A stretch of DNA of 64,000 bases from Cyrtodaria siliqua (taxonomy: Eukaryota > Mollusca > Bivalvia > Adapedonta > Hiatellidae), in the NCBI GenBank assembly GCA_037043455.1, contig JAWPHD010000006.1:620001-684000 (forward strand), read 5' to 3'. The position numbers and the translations under genes are program-made. The notes beneath the pieces were generated by a model, which had not been told where the DNA came from, ran no database searches, and worked only from the letters and a program-made list of their open reading frames with translations. Of this stretch, positions 12,772-24,732 are shown piece by piece; the stretch's first letter is position 1, and each line of letters begins with the position of its first letter.

Positions 12772-12846
12772 TTCGGGGCTCGAACACACGACCTTCTGAT
12801 TTCAAGTCCTGTGCTGTATCCACTGAACTACAGCGCTACTTGAGAA
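12772..12846 (-). repeat. tRNA-derived (SINE-like) relic
   Basis: On the minus strand the order is an A-box-like GTAGTTCAGTGGATACAGC, an anticodon-arm-like segment, then a B-box-like GTGTTCGAGCCCCG. The acceptor ends do not pair, so this is not a functional tRNA gene. It is probably a SINE head or a tRNA pseudogene. Confidence 0.55.
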
Positions 12847-13117
12847 AATAGTATACTAACTACCATATATTATGAGGCAAAATGACTTAACATATTTGAA
12901 CGCAACTAAAGATGGATCAATAAATATGTAGTCCATATTGTCGCACGTGTAAATTAACATTGCCTGGTGTAATACTGTATCGTATCAATATGAAACTAAT
13001 TCTTCGCCTCAAATCAACCATATCTCGACTTGTTATTTAGCGCTTGATGAGTTTGTGTGCGCGCTGTTGTTATTACGTAATGCCTATTTAGGGTTGAAAA
13101 TGCTACAAAATACCAGT

Positions 13118-13205
13118 AAAAAGCAGTGGTCTAGAGGTTGAGAGTGCATCTTTCAAATCTTACAAGTGCAAGGCTGTGGTTCAAATCCCGTTCCGGGCAG
13201 CAATT
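13118..13205 (+). repeat. tRNA-derived (SINE-like) relic
   Basis: TGGTCTAGAGGTTGAGAGTG resembles a D arm and A box, and GTGGTTCAAATCCCG resembles a B box about 50 bases later. The spacing fits a tRNA with a longish variable arm, but the acceptor stem is not convincing. It lies about 270 bp from an oppositely oriented tRNA-like relic (12772-12846). Confidence 0.5.
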
Positions 13206-13379
13206 TTTATCACATATATTCTGGAGCCGTATATTTATCGATGTTACCTGTACGGAGGCTAAATAAAAATGTGAAATTTTACGTATCGATTTCTCCTTAT
13301 ATATCGACTTTTGGGGTGTTCGTCGAATTGAAACTACTTCACACATGACTCATTCATATTCATGAGTTATTACCAGTTA

Positions 13380-13800
13380 AAATCGGGACTGTACAGCTTT
13401 AAGGTTGGTGTTGTACTTTTCCAGCAGGCCCTCGTTGCGGCGGTATAATTTCGAGAAAGATCTACGTAGTTTGTGATTACGAAAACCCTGCTGAAGAAGT
13501 TTACTTGTAATAACTTGATTTCGATCATTGAAGTCTATAACATCATTACACGCTCTAGCAAATCGAATGAGCTGGGGATAAACACCCCGTATGAGGTAGC
13601 ACGAGGTACATCTCAGGTGTGGATAGTTAACGATGTTAAAATTGAAATCATCTCTCTTATCATAGATTTTAGTATGAATACAATCATTTGAAATCGAGAG
13701 ATGAAGATCGAGAAATGCTGCTACTGTATCCGAACTGTTGGTTTTATTTAACGTGAGCTCTGGTGGATAAATGTTAGTAACCATATGAGCAAAGAACACT
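13380..13800 (-). pseudogene. RT fragment of the MGTNCAPL-type (Penelope-related) family
   Basis: The minus-strand frame contains NIYPPELTLNKTNSSD, AAFLDLHLSIS, IYDKRDDFNFNIVNYPHL, QLIRFARACNDVIDFNDRN, LLQQGFRNHKLRRSF and LEKYNTNLKA. It aligns in order with the RT at 39.8-40.5 kb, covering the palm end and thumb. The catalytic motifs that should lie upstream are missing at the 5' side (about 13800), and the C-terminus and tail are missing at the 3' side (about 13380). It is therefore truncated at both ends, which ordinary 5' truncation does not explain. A small deletion between PHL and RCTSC removes the usual DGDVPRAT block. Sequence differences from the 40-kb copy show it is an older, separate insertion. 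Confidence 0.8.
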
Positions 13801-14182
13801 ACCTTTAAAATAGTTTTCGACCACAATAGTTACACCCGTCAAATAAGGTGTTGTAATTGACGTGGATATGTTAAATAAACAGACTAAATATATATATATT
13901 ATACGCATATGTATGGTAATTATGGTCAAAAGGACAAAGAGATTTTAGAAGCACTTTTCGTAGAAGTGTAGTATTTGCAATACTATTTTTTATCAATGAC
14001 CGATTAATTATAGCTCATGAAATACACAGTAATGTATCTAATACTATATATAAATGAAATAAAAATCAAGAAATTCTTTTAAAGTGACTTTTCTATTCTA
14101 TTCCGCTGGCACTTTCACTGTTTATTTAAGTAGATCTTCAGGTATATATATAGTATGTGTCTTTAAATGCTCGGTTAAGGAA

Positions 14183-14325
14183 TAGAATTGAACAGGAAAA
14201 GTAGCATTCAAGGACGACAGTCAGCCACAAACACACACAGAAACAAATAACAACTTTAAAGATGAATAAAATACCAAAAAATACATCACAAACACAAAAG
14301 GGTTGACAATAGGGATACACAGTTG
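14183..14325 (-). repeat. Tail-only copy of the RT element family (type A)
   Basis: It starts near the 3' terminus (plus-strand GAACAGGAAAAGTAGCATTC) and includes GACGACAGTCAGCCACAAAC and ACAAAAGGGTTGACAATAGG, where homology stops. No coding sequence is attached. Confidence 0.75.
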
Positions 14326-15545
14326 AGTAACTATATATATAGTAACCTATTAGTAAGTGGCGTAGTAAATCCAACGGAAAGTGTAATTACTATAATATGA
14401 GAGAGTTTAAGTACTCTTAACAAATGTTTGATATATAAGCCTAAGAGTTGAATTTTCCAATTGGAACACACAGGGGTATAGTTTGGGACTTTTTGGGAAA
14501 TGTAAAAAGTACACATACATACTAAATTTTTGGTACAATGTTACAAAAGTGGTTACTCTCTAAACTTAAAAAATGGTCATACAGGGGGCGTATGAATGTC
14601 AATCTGTCTCAAAATTTTAGACCCCATCGTGGTGCCACATCTGTTTTGTGTATGCAACGTTATCGTTTATTGATGACTTTTGATTTTAGAGTTTGGGACT
14701 GTTTTTGACCCGGACGTTGTAGCAGATGTTGGGAGTTGAAAAGGGGCCGAGAGTACATCACATGGCCCTGTATAAAGGAAAACGAGACGGCGTTATCGTT
14801 TATTGATGGTTCTCGTACTATAGAATCTGGATTTGTGTATGATCTAAAAGCAGAAATTAGATGATTTAGCAGATTCTCAGAGTCGAGCGGACAAACACCT
14901 GACTCTGGCGAATGGAATAAGGGACAAGGCAGTAAAGCCGTTCGGGAGGAGATTCATTTTGATATGCTAATTCGCAGATCGTTTGAATTAGTATATTAGA
15001 TTTATTCAGTTAGACATTTTTCTCTGGTTTCTTATTTTGTATATTGTGAAAGTGAATTAACAGATAGTAGTTAATAAATATATATTAAAGTCTATTACTG
15101 TGTTCAGTATTTCACGTCACAATAGTGCAGAAGTAACCAATGAAACACAGATGTCAAAACATACTCGTGACAAATCGTATACAATCGCAACTAACGGTAA
15201 TTTCCGTATCACTCCGGTAATAGAATCGAGATGAACATTTTGTTATTTCCGTGATATGAATTGTTTTTACCTTTTATTTCACCCGAGTGATAAAGCAACG
15301 AAATCCTGATTGATCAGCTAGGTCTATGTCGTATCGTATATTAAAAACAACATATTATTTATAGGCAAGTACATGGTAAATTTACTTCTAACTTTAAATA
15401 TCGCCATATATGTCTACTTAGAAATATAAACGAATTTCAAACAACATAATAAAAAGCACTGACTGGCCCTTTTATATCGATTGCCTGTCCAATTTAAGAT
15501 ATGCATATTGAGTATAATAATATTTCACTTCAGTCTTACTCAGTA
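14326..15545. other. No gene assigned
   Basis: Only short open frames are present. Around 14840-14970 a stretch reads LADSQSRADKHLTLANGIRD in one frame and GEWNKGQGSKAVREE in another. I recognise neither, and both close within about 40 codons. Confidence 0.4.
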
Positions 15546-15751
15546 TCAGTAGTGTTATTTTTACTGGTCCTTTGGGACCAGCGAGCCCAATATAGGTGGA
15601 TTTGAAGTAGAATACCGCTTAAGCCGGTGCTAGGGGGCGTGAGAGGTGTTGTTCTTTCATTACTCTTCATGAACAGACTCAATAAAACCGAGTCTGCTGC
15701 TTTATTCTCTTAATTGTGTTTGTTGCTCCCAAAGGATCACCTTTATCAGTA
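15546..15751 (+). repeat. ~0.2-kb dispersed repeat with hairpins, copy 1
   Basis: Nearly identical to 15832-16027 and related to 25685-25911. It begins ATCAGTAGTGTTATTT. Three hairpins can be seen: TGGTCC/GGACCA around TTTG at the start, AGACTC/GAGTCT around AATAAAACC in the middle, and AAAGG/CCTTT around ATCA just before the end at ATCAGTA. I cannot assign it to a known SINE or Helitron class. Confidence 0.75.
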
Positions 15752-15831
15752 TTTATTAACATTCACACTAGCGTTCGTTTAGTGCAGTGTGGCGGCTGTA
15801 AAAAGTCTCCCCGTGCTACGAATCAGTAGTG

Positions 15832-16027
15832 TTATTTCTACTGGTCCTTTGGGACCAGCGAGCCCAATATAGGTGGCTTTGAAGTAGAATACCGCTTAAG
15901 CCGGTGCTAGGGGGCGTGAGAGGTGTTGCTTCTTCATTACTTATCATGAACAGACTCAATAAAACCGAGTCTGCTGCTTTATTCTCTTAATTGTGTTTGT
16001 TGCTCCCAAAGGATCACCTTTATCAGT
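15832..16027 (+). repeat. ~0.2-kb dispersed repeat with hairpins, copy 2
   Basis: Second copy, in direct orientation 286 bp after the first, with very few differences. The upstream context GTGCTACGAATCAGTAG is shared with copy 3 at 25.7 kb but not with copy 1, so the true left end may lie a little further upstream. Confidence 0.75.
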
Positions 16028-16734
16028 ATTTATTACTGTCATACATTATATCATACAAAATATCCGTTTCATAAACTAAATAAACGTTTCTTTGTAATAC
16101 TTCAACACTTACACATTCGCCTTTGATCCTGGCCCCTTTGTAAATCGTCAGAAATTGGTACACAATTTCATAAGGCTGGACATTTTCACTTCGCGTATCA
16201 TCCATAAGCGACATTCGTCAAAGGATCACTGATTTATCCAAACCAAGACACCTTCAAGACGCAGTTCGCGCAATTCTTCGCGCAGTTCTTATGTGTAGAA
16301 GTGAGATTTGAGTTTTCTTAACTTGTGAAGGAAACTATCGTGGAATTTTGGAAATATTCACAGTTGCAATGAAGGGTCAGAAGTGATTAATTTGCTCTTT
16401 TTTATTTTAATATCTGATGGAACAATATGGTAATACATTGTATATCTGGTCCAGATGAATGAACATATTTCATTCTTAGTTATTCTGTGTTGTGGTAGGC
16501 AACTGAATGGTCATTTTTTTCTGCAAAGGTATGTGACCTTTTTGAACAATAGTAGCATCTTATTTAGTCATAACTGTCTCAACTAGAAATATATCTATAT
16601 TCATGATGTGTTATTCCGTATATCGTTGTTTCTCATACATGTCCCAGTGCAGTGTAATTACAGACGTTGTCCAATGGTTATATTTTTCTTTCTTTAAACC
16701 GAAATCATTAATGGTCTTGTTCAGCGAGTGTAGT
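16028..16734. other. No gene recognised
   Basis: A 63-codon minus-strand frame at 16023-16214 is the only open stretch and has no recognisable motif. Confidence 0.5.
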
Positions 16735-16915
16735 AGAGCGCTGTGTTCTAGTGGTAGAGCGGTGGACCCATGATCCAAACGTCGTTGGTTCGATCCCCGC
16801 CCTAACCATATGCGTTGTGTCCCGGATCAAGACAATTTATCTGCATTGCTTAGTACTGGTTCTACCCAGAAGTCAATCAAGAAGTACCTTAGAAGAAAAT
16901 AGATTACAACAGGTA
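16735..16915 (+). repeat. tRNA-derived SINE
   Basis: The head has an A box (TAGTGGTAGAGCGGTGG, with GTTC and GAGC able to form the D stem) and a perfect B box (GGTTCGATCCC) about 40 bases apart. The acceptor ends do not pair, so it is not a working tRNA. The body that follows, TGCGTTGTGTCC then CAAGACAATTTATCTGCATTG then TTCTACCCAG, resembles the conserved central domain seen in many invertebrate SINEs (family knowledge). The 3' end is not sharply defined. Confidence 0.7.
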
Positions 16916-17772
16916 TAGAATACTATAAGTTAACTTACGGAACAAATGTTTTACGTAACAATGTGTATGACAAGCATTTATTTTTGTAAAACTATTCATT
17001 CTTCGATCGCTTTATTGGTTAAGTCAATGCTTGTCACTGCCCCTTAATAATCTACATCATGATGTAAAGTTTAGCATACAATTGTAATACAAGTACAATA
17101 TATAACAAGTACAATATATACATATCTCAAGTCAATATGCATTGAACCATACATACTCTGATATTATTCAATACATTCATAAAAAACTTATTTATCTGGT
17201 CATGAGCGGGTGGTAAATTTATAATGCTCGATACTACAGATAAGCTGAGTATTTGATTATTTAACTTGCATTCGCCCTGCAAATTATTCCATCTTGAGAC
17301 TCTGCCACCCTTTCCTCATTATAAATCCGATGGAAAAAATACTCATTACAGACAGAAGATGGAAACAGTTCTATTATAAACAAGAAAATGTCTTACAAGT
17401 TATCTCCCTTTACGAAAGATACAAAAATAACACAGAAAGTCTTTAAACTGAAATAACAGAAATAACAATGAAAGGTAATTATATATAAGATATGGTGTAC
17501 AACTATCGATCGATATTTTAACAATCACAATATTTTTGTAATTAAAGTTCGCAAACAAAAATCACCCACTCATGACCTCAAGAAAAGATAAACAGAAAAA
17601 ATCCCCAGTTAATAACTTTTTTACGAACTACATTTAAATCTTTTTCACTATTATATTGCCTATAATTGTATGCATATGCATAGAGGGATGGTCTTTCCCC
17701 GACCCTCTTGCACCTGTGACGGGGAGAATAAACGGACCACCAATTTGGTGATCGAAATTTAAAAAAAAACAC

Positions 17773-18022
17773 GTTATTTATATAGAGGTTGAGACTGTGA
17801 AGTATCACTATTTAATATATAGAGCAGAGTGACAGACCCCCACTAAACGTATGCATATTGATGTAAATAATCTCTAAATTATAATTCGTCTGTTTTCTCT
17901 GACTGTAAAGTTATTTATATTGACGTTAATACTCTGAAGTATTGCTATTTAAAATGCAGAGCAGAGTAACTGAGATCCAATAAAATGACGCATTTTGATT
18001 TAAATAATCTCTAAATTATACT
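17773..18022. repeat. Direct repeat pair, ~113-bp units, period 137
   Basis: Units at 17773-17885 and 17910-18022 share GTTATTTATAT, a CTGTGAAGTAT/CTCTGAAGTAT block, AGAGCAGAGT, and TAAATAATCTCTAAATTATA at the end. Function unknown. Confidence 0.75.
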
Positions 18023-18249
18023 TTAGTTTGGCGCCACATACCAACTTTGAGCGCGTGACAAAGGGAGGATTTGTCCTAGATCGAGTTACCAGACCATTCG
18101 TCATTTAACGAATGTGTCATAATGTGCCATAACGTATTTGGAATACTAGCATTTATATTGATGTTCTTCTTGTCGCGAGTGTATAGCAAAGAAATCGGAT
18201 GTATGCATTTACAAATGGTAATTGTTGCAGACAAATGGCAAATTGCTGA

Positions 18250-18610
18250 CATTTGATCGTACGTTGTTTTAAACAAATATTACCTTAGTTTCTGGGCTAG
18301 GTTGCGTGTGATATGCAGGCTTCATAACCACTGCTCCCAATTAAATTCCATTTTGTTTATTTCGCTCTTCGGGGCATATTATTTTTTTAGATACTGGGAC
18401 CATAGGCCGCTGGACATGGGGGAGGAAAATCTCTATGTTCACCGCCATATGTATGCCATCTTAGGGATGGTAACAATTATGTACTATTGATTTTATGAAT
18501 ACTGAGTTCTGCTCAACCCGGGGTTAAAAGGAGTGAGCGGTAGCCAGCATATTTCACTACCGTTCATTAACAGTCTCAATCAAACCGAGACTGCAATATT
18601 TTGTATGTGT
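18250..18610 (-). repeat. ~330-bp dispersed repeat family, minus-strand copy
   Basis: The reverse complement matches 35985-36310 and 54160-54495: the AGTCTCGGTTTGATTGAGACT start, a CCGGGTTGAGCAGAACTCA block, GGTCCCAGT, a GGAGCAGTGGTTATGAAGCC block and GC(G/A)TATCAC at the end. The 62-codon frame at 18302-18490 lies inside it. A piece of the same family abuts the RT element at 25.47 kb. Confidence 0.75.
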
Positions 18611-20711
18611 CGTGTTGGCCGTTTTCAAAGGTCCATTATTATACTCTTTTATTATATTCAAGTTGCTACCATATTGCACCCATTGTAGAATATAGACGCT
18701 TATTAAATATCAAATGCAGTTGTTTTTAAAGAAAAGTTTAGATTTTGTATAATTTCAATACGCGTGCCATTGTGTGGCAACGTGTGGCCGAATAAGTGGT
18801 CTTATTCTGTTGTTTGTATTCCATTTGCATTCCATTAGCTTACTGTTTGATTTTTGTGTTTAACTGCATACTTTTAACTGCATGATTGTTAATGTATTCG
18901 GTTGCGTTCGTTAATGCGTTCACTGGTTATAACTTACGTAGTTGTGTTCTTAAATGGAACTGAATTCACAAACGCAACATAATGCAGCTTAAAGCTACAC
19001 ACTCCAGATAAAATAATACAATGTCAAGGTATTTTAAACGCAAGAAAGCCTATAGATGAAGTTCTTTGCTGGATGTGTTGTATAGATTGTTTAGGCTGGT
19101 ATATTGTCTTAGCGCATATCGAGACATTTCCATAATAGGCGGGATAAACGCTTCGGTAACTTTGAAACTGTACCACCCAGTGATTACGTGTATATAAGCC
19201 TAAACGTTTATATAGCAATTTGCTCAGATATCCGATAACTATAGACTGTTCAACTCGATGAGGATATTCAGTGGCGTGTAATGTAAATATATACATGTTT
19301 GTTCAACAGAAGTGGGGGAAATGAGATAAGCATAACGTAAATACATCACTATGTAGATAATTCTTACCCGCGTGTTCCATCCAGGCATAGTTCACCTTTA
19401 GTTAATGTGTTCCTATATAGATCCTTTAAACTAATACAAAATCAACACTACAATATTAAAATTACATGTACACAATACTAAAGAGCGTGTATCGAGCAAT
19501 AGTATGTACAGTGAACTACTTGCTCAGTGTTGACAGCTGTCAGGAGTAAAAGATGTTTAATATGAGCACTTGAAGGGTATTGTTCAAATTAATAGTTATA
19601 AATGTTGAATTTGCTTTTGTTGAAAAAAGAACGCACTATATTATTTTTCGCAAATCGTAGTTTTTAGGATGTGGGGTAATACACACGAAGGTCGCCCACC
19701 GTTTACCTTCCATTACACAATTCCGGAGCATCTGGCTATACAGACTAAGTGTAAAACACTATCGTTATGGAGTAAATTTTATAAATTGATGTCACTTCTT
19801 GAACAATGCCACAAATACCGACCTTTCGAATTGTTTATCACGTGTTGCCTGGCTATCACATTTTGACGAAAATAAAAAACAGATGACTCCCGTCATCTCC
19901 ATATTGCCAAGGAGGAACACAAATAAAATTTATTTCGATATCTCAAATGTATTTCACGCAGTCGCATGATGCTGTTATTGCGGACGGACTGAGTATTCGT
20001 CTTTTTCTAAATTTATTTCTGACACCGTTTACATAAATTTCAAATGTTAATATTAACTAACATATGGGACAGTGTATGCGCGCGGCGCGTGGTTGCTTGC
20101 GCGCGTGTGTTGTGTGCTGCGTGGCAGCTTTGTGTACGTGCTATTATCTATATGTTTGTTAACATTTAAATTTGATGAATCTCAAAGCCATTATTACTAC
20201 CACTTCTTCATACAAAAAAGAGAATTCATAAACATTTTTGCTTTAAAAAAAACAGTGCAGAGCCGCGGGTTTGAATCCCGTCCGTAACGGGGTAAGCATA
20301 TCTAGAATAACGCGTTAACCTACTGCGCTGCCGATTAACATAAACTGTACTAAATAAGTTCCTTGTACATAAATATGTTCAATCGCGAAGGACCCTGTGC
20401 TTTTCAATAGCCTGCTTTTCCAGGTCCGTAGCTACACTGGGGCACACTGGGGCACACAGAGGGTTGAATTGGGAATGTACTTTCATAAAAACAAATATAA
20501 TATGGGGGAAATGCAACACACTGAAGGAAGGAAATCAAAACAAAATCTAGGGCGGAGAGGGAGGTTAATTCCACCGGACACCAAAATAAGATATATTCCT
20601 AGGTTATATTTCAAGGATGGCTACCGGCTTGTTTTCATTTAAAATTACTTTACAAATCATTTAACTTAATTAAAGAAAATTAAAGATTTACATAAGTTAA
20701 CTTAGGAAACG
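18611..20711. other. No gene recognised
   Basis: Short frames at 19024-19296, 19669-19866, 20072-20287 and 20397-20642 have no recognisable domains. A B-box-like GGGTTTGAATCCCG occurs at about 20266-20280 without a convincing A box. Confidence 0.5.
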
Positions 20712-20715
20712 TTAA

Positions 20716-21258
20716 AGGAAATGTAGCGACACAGCCATACAAGATCTATTATCGAGAGTTCTGAAAAACTTGGGAAAAGGTGAAATATTTATCAAAATCG
20801 GCTGATAAACAAAAAAGATATGACCATTTAAAGGTTGTTCTAAAACTAATATGGGAGCCGCCATTTTTAGAACTATGACATCATAGTTCCATATTACCAT
20901 ATATGGAATATTGATAAATATCATTTAAAACAAAGTAAATCACTGCAAATGAATGAATTGATTTTACTTGTCATATAAAGCATTATTGCCATTAAGTATA
21001 ACATATTTTTCATACAGCTGGGGTCATTTTTGCCCTATAAATCAGTAAATGTTCTTATTTATAAATATTCCATATATGGTCATTTAGAACGTGATGTCAT
21101 AGCTCTCAAAATGGCCGCTTCCATATCTGTTTCAACAGAAACTTCAAATGATCATACCTTCTTTGATTATCATCCGATTTTAATCATTCTTTCACCCTTA
21201 TTCAAGTTTTTCAGAACTCTCAATAATAAAGATGTTTGGCTGTGTCGCTACATTCCCT
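20716..21258. mobile_element. Foldback (MITE-like) element, 543 bp, TTAA target duplication
   Basis: Arms of about 210-240 bp at each end are reverse complements; the termini read AGGAAATGTAGCGACACAGC on the left and, reverse-complemented, AGGGAATGTAGCGACACAGC on the right. TTAA lies directly outside both ends (20712-20715 and 21259-21262). TTAA duplication is typical of piggyBac-type insertion, but the termini alone do not prove that family. The arms show AT-rich blocks such as TTCCATATATGG and ATGGCCGC / GCCGCCAT. The open frames 20712-20924 and 21030-21269 are mirror readings of the two arms, not genes. Confidence 0.85.
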
Positions 21259-21570
21259 TTAATTATTAGTATTTAAAGTTTAATAATTCTCATAAACCGT
21301 TCAGTTTTTAGTTAACACTGCCGTACAGACGGAAGCAAACATCTTTCAAATATTTTTTTCAGCTGGAAGAATCGTTGATTTCACAGATTGAGTAAAATAT
21401 TTTCTGTTGATTTTTAAATCGGATCAATCTGAATCGTAATGTTCATGCTGGCTGTTCATGCATTTTTTGTTGCATTTTTTTCCATAAAACATAAATCTGA
21501 GGCCACCCCGAAACACTGGGGTGTGGGGCCCTCCGGCTCCTATGTGTATAAGACTATATATAGAAACAAA

Positions 21571-21838
21571 CTCTCTCTCTCTCTCTTTCTCTCTCTCTCT
21601 TAATCCCTCCCACACTCCCTCCTTCCTTCAACCCCATCTCTCTCATCTCCATCCCTCCATCTCTCCCTCTCGCTTTCTTCCTCTCTACTCTCTCTCACCA
21701 TCTCTATCTCTTACCTTCTCCCTCTCTCTGTCTTTCTCCTTCTTTATCTCTCGCTTTCTCTGTCTCTTACCTTCTCCCTCTCTCCGTCTCGCTCTGTCCA
21801 TCTTTCTTTCTCTCTGTCTTTCTCTCTGTCTGTTTGTA

Positions 21839-21928
<90 letters not shown>
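21571..21928. repeat. Long CT (pyrimidine) microsatellite
   Basis: About 360 bp of almost pure C and T, with (TC)n purest from 21840 to 21928. It creates long low-complexity frames on both strands (Ser/Leu-rich on plus, Arg/Glu-rich on minus), which are not called as genes. Confidence 0.95.
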
Positions 21929-21932
<4 letters not shown>

Positions 21933-23913
21933 TATTGTTCAATATTTCAATTCATGCATAAATTAAGACAACTTTATTTAAAAAAAAAAATTGTAAAAGT
22001 GATTTATATTCTACTAATATGTGTAAACCATACATGCATAACTTCAAATACTGTATCTCGATCTTTACCATTAAATATGACCCTTGGTTGAGGTCCCCTC
22101 TACCAATATTCCAGTTTTGATAAAAAATGTCTCCCTTGTGTTTTGTGTCAATATACAGTACACACACACACACACATAAAAATGGAGGATTACTTGTTTG
22201 TATAATAATTTCGTTGATGCAACAGGATAGTTGGAAAGTGTCTTTTTTTAAAAGGCCGCTGCGTTTAATTATAGGTATTGTTTCGGATTATATAAATATG
22301 GACTTATAAGGTTGTTTTAAGTAAGTACATCTTTAGCTTCCTTCTCAATTTCTAATGACTTGTATTTTGTATTAGGTCTTTCTACAAAAGAGTGGTCTCA
22401 TCAGTTCGGTGGTTAAATGTCGTCTGCTAAAATCCGCTTTTATACACGATAAAAGGACCATTTGTCGATTCACAAAGTACCTGAAGCGTCCCATTCAGTA
22501 CCGCCTTATCTCATTAATATTCAGTGAATTTAGGTAGCGCGCATGTTGTATATATGAGCTCACACGTACACAGTAATCACTTGGTACAACCTTTGTAATA
22601 ACCGTTAGATTTTTTCACTACCAGTGTGCCTTTTATCGTAATTGTGTAGCTTTAACTTGCATGTTTAAAAAAGTATAAAAAGTACAATTTCCGCATTGCT
22701 CCAATGCGGATATTGTCGAACAAGATAAATACAAAAAATATTGCATTCTCAAAGTGAAATTGTCCATCGCTGTTAGAACACATGTGTCCCATATACTTGA
22801 ATAGTTTTTAATTCTTAGCCTTCAAAACACAGTGCGATCAAAACGGTTTCAGTAAACTGCGGGTTTAAAATGATCGACAATAAACACATTTATAAGGATA
22901 GCCTCTATATTTTTAATGTTTCAGAAACATATAATTATATTTTTCCTGAACACTACCCAGAGAGAGCCGAACTATCAATAGGAATGCAGAAATCATGTCC
23001 TACTATCAAATATATTATAATGTTGCGCTCGGTGGATAGAAAACGGAACATCCAAGTTTACGTACACCGCAGACCCGCGAGTCTATGCGAAAGTGTCTAG
23101 CCGATAGACAGTACAGTTTGCTATCCAGCGGAGTGCGTGGTACAATAGGCATTTCCGCTTTGAAAGTAATGTACAAGCACATTTTATCTAAACGTGCCAT
23201 CCAATAAATCAACGTTACTAAAATGAAGTCGGAGGTTAAGTAACTGCCTAATATTCGACTGTCTCCGAAACTTAGTAATCTAGCTACGATGTACGTAAGG
23301 TACGCAGTCTTACAAATGTTTTGTCTTAAACGTCTTATTTCGACCATGCATACGCGTATCTGCTGTTTGTGAAGGTTGTTTCTGCCCAAGGGTTTTCGAC
23401 TTTTCAGGCGCAAAATAGTACATAAATAAATTACATAACAGTGAAACTAATATTTTGGTAGTAAATGCGAATATCTTAAAATCAGTTGCGCAATAATTTC
23501 ATTTCGCATTATATTATTGAATATGTATTTGTATTCAAACTGAAAATATGTCTGGTATGTCAATGTATAGACGGTTCTTCTTCAATGCATACCGAAAATG
23601 TGGTCCCATGGTAGCAACAAAAACACACAACCGAGAAAAGTACAGACTCGATTTTACTGAATCTGTTGATGAGAGTTAACTACAGCAACATATCGCACTC
23701 CACAACCACTTCTACTTAAAAGCCGCAAAGATTGGGCTTGATGATTCCAAAGACAAAGTTTTGAAGCAGGTGCGGCTTTTTACACAACATTTAACAAACG
23801 TCATATGCATACATGTACCATCTTCGGGATGACTCAAATTTTCATACTATTGACATTTTAAATATGGAGTCTGCTTAACCTGGGGATAGAGTGTGTGAAC
23901 GATATTAATGCAA
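21929..23913. other. No gene recognised; short CA repeat at ~22150-22167
   Basis: A (CA)n run of about nine units is present. The longest frame, 132 codons on the minus strand at 23015-23413, has no motif I recognise and no supporting context. Confidence 0.5.
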
Positions 23914-24732
23914 CATAAAAAGATCGGACAGGGAAAGTAGCACAGAGGACAGTCAACCACAAAACACAGAAACAAACACGCAAACAGTACTTTGCAGTAC
24001 TTTGCAAAATGTTAGGGTCATAACCTCGTTTAATAAACTTTTTAACAAGTTTAACAAAGATAGTATAAAAGTGATCATGACCAAGAATCTCACGAAGTTT
24101 ATAAATCACAATACCATAGAAGTTAGGTTGTGATAGTCCTTGTCGCAGAAGAGTCCTTAAATTACTTTTATATTTGGAAAGAAGATCAGGGTTACGATAA
24201 TAAAATTTTGCAAAGGTTTTTACGAAGTTTATGTTAACGGTAACCCTTTTAGTTATACACAGATTACGAATATTAAAGTCCTCAACTCGAGTACAAGCTT
24301 TTAAAAAATGAATAAGTTGAGACACATACACCCCATAAGAAGTTGCTCGGGGAACATCCCCATCCAAGTGGGGATAATTAACAATGTCAAAATTAAAATC
24401 ATCTCTCTTGTCATAAATTTTGCTAATTATTTCACCATTTTCAATCGAGAGATCTAAATCAAGAAAAGAAGCGTTATTATCAGATATATTAGCTTTGTTA
24501 AGTTGAAGTTCTTTAGGATAATTATTATTAAACATAGTTGGAAAGAAAGGGTTGTCAATGTTCAATATGTCATCCAGATACCGGGAAGTGTCATTAAAGG
24601 CTACAATAACATCTGCCTGGGTATCTGGTGAAAGACTCAACATGAAATCTCTTTCATAGCAAAATAAAAACAAATCTGCGATAAGTGGTGCACAGTCCGT
24701 ACCCATAGGGATACCAACTATTTGTCTATAAA
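23914..24732 (-). pseudogene. RT element (type A), catalytic and C-terminal part plus 3' end
   Basis: This minus-strand RT starts in this part at RQIVGIPMGTDCAPLIADLF (about 24730-24660). It has the catalytic box RYLDDILNID (about 24565-24540), then ELQLNKANISDNNASFLDLD, IYDKRDDFNFDIVNYPHLDG and LLRQGLSQPNFYG, ending in RGYDPNILQST near 24005. The reading then jumps into the far 3' tail (CGGACAGGG at 23920), so about 0.5 kb of tail and C-terminus is deleted compared with the copy at 39.3 kb. The junction carries a duplicated AGTACTTTGC. A second small deletion has removed the LLNQGYRYHKLR block. Relatives are widespread in mollusc genomes; I take the family to be Penelope-related, but no GIY-YIG domain is visible. 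Confidence 0.8.

Noticed and set aside
20252..20300. B-box-like GGGTTTGAATCCCG, considered as a tRNA gene
   Set aside because: No A box at the right distance and no pairing acceptor stem.
21521..21961. Long open frames on both strands (146 and 85 codons)
   Set aside because: They are translations of a CT microsatellite and have no other content.
23015..23413. 132-codon minus-strand frame
   Set aside because: No domain, no matching exon structure and no repeat homology; the length is compatible with chance in 64 kb.
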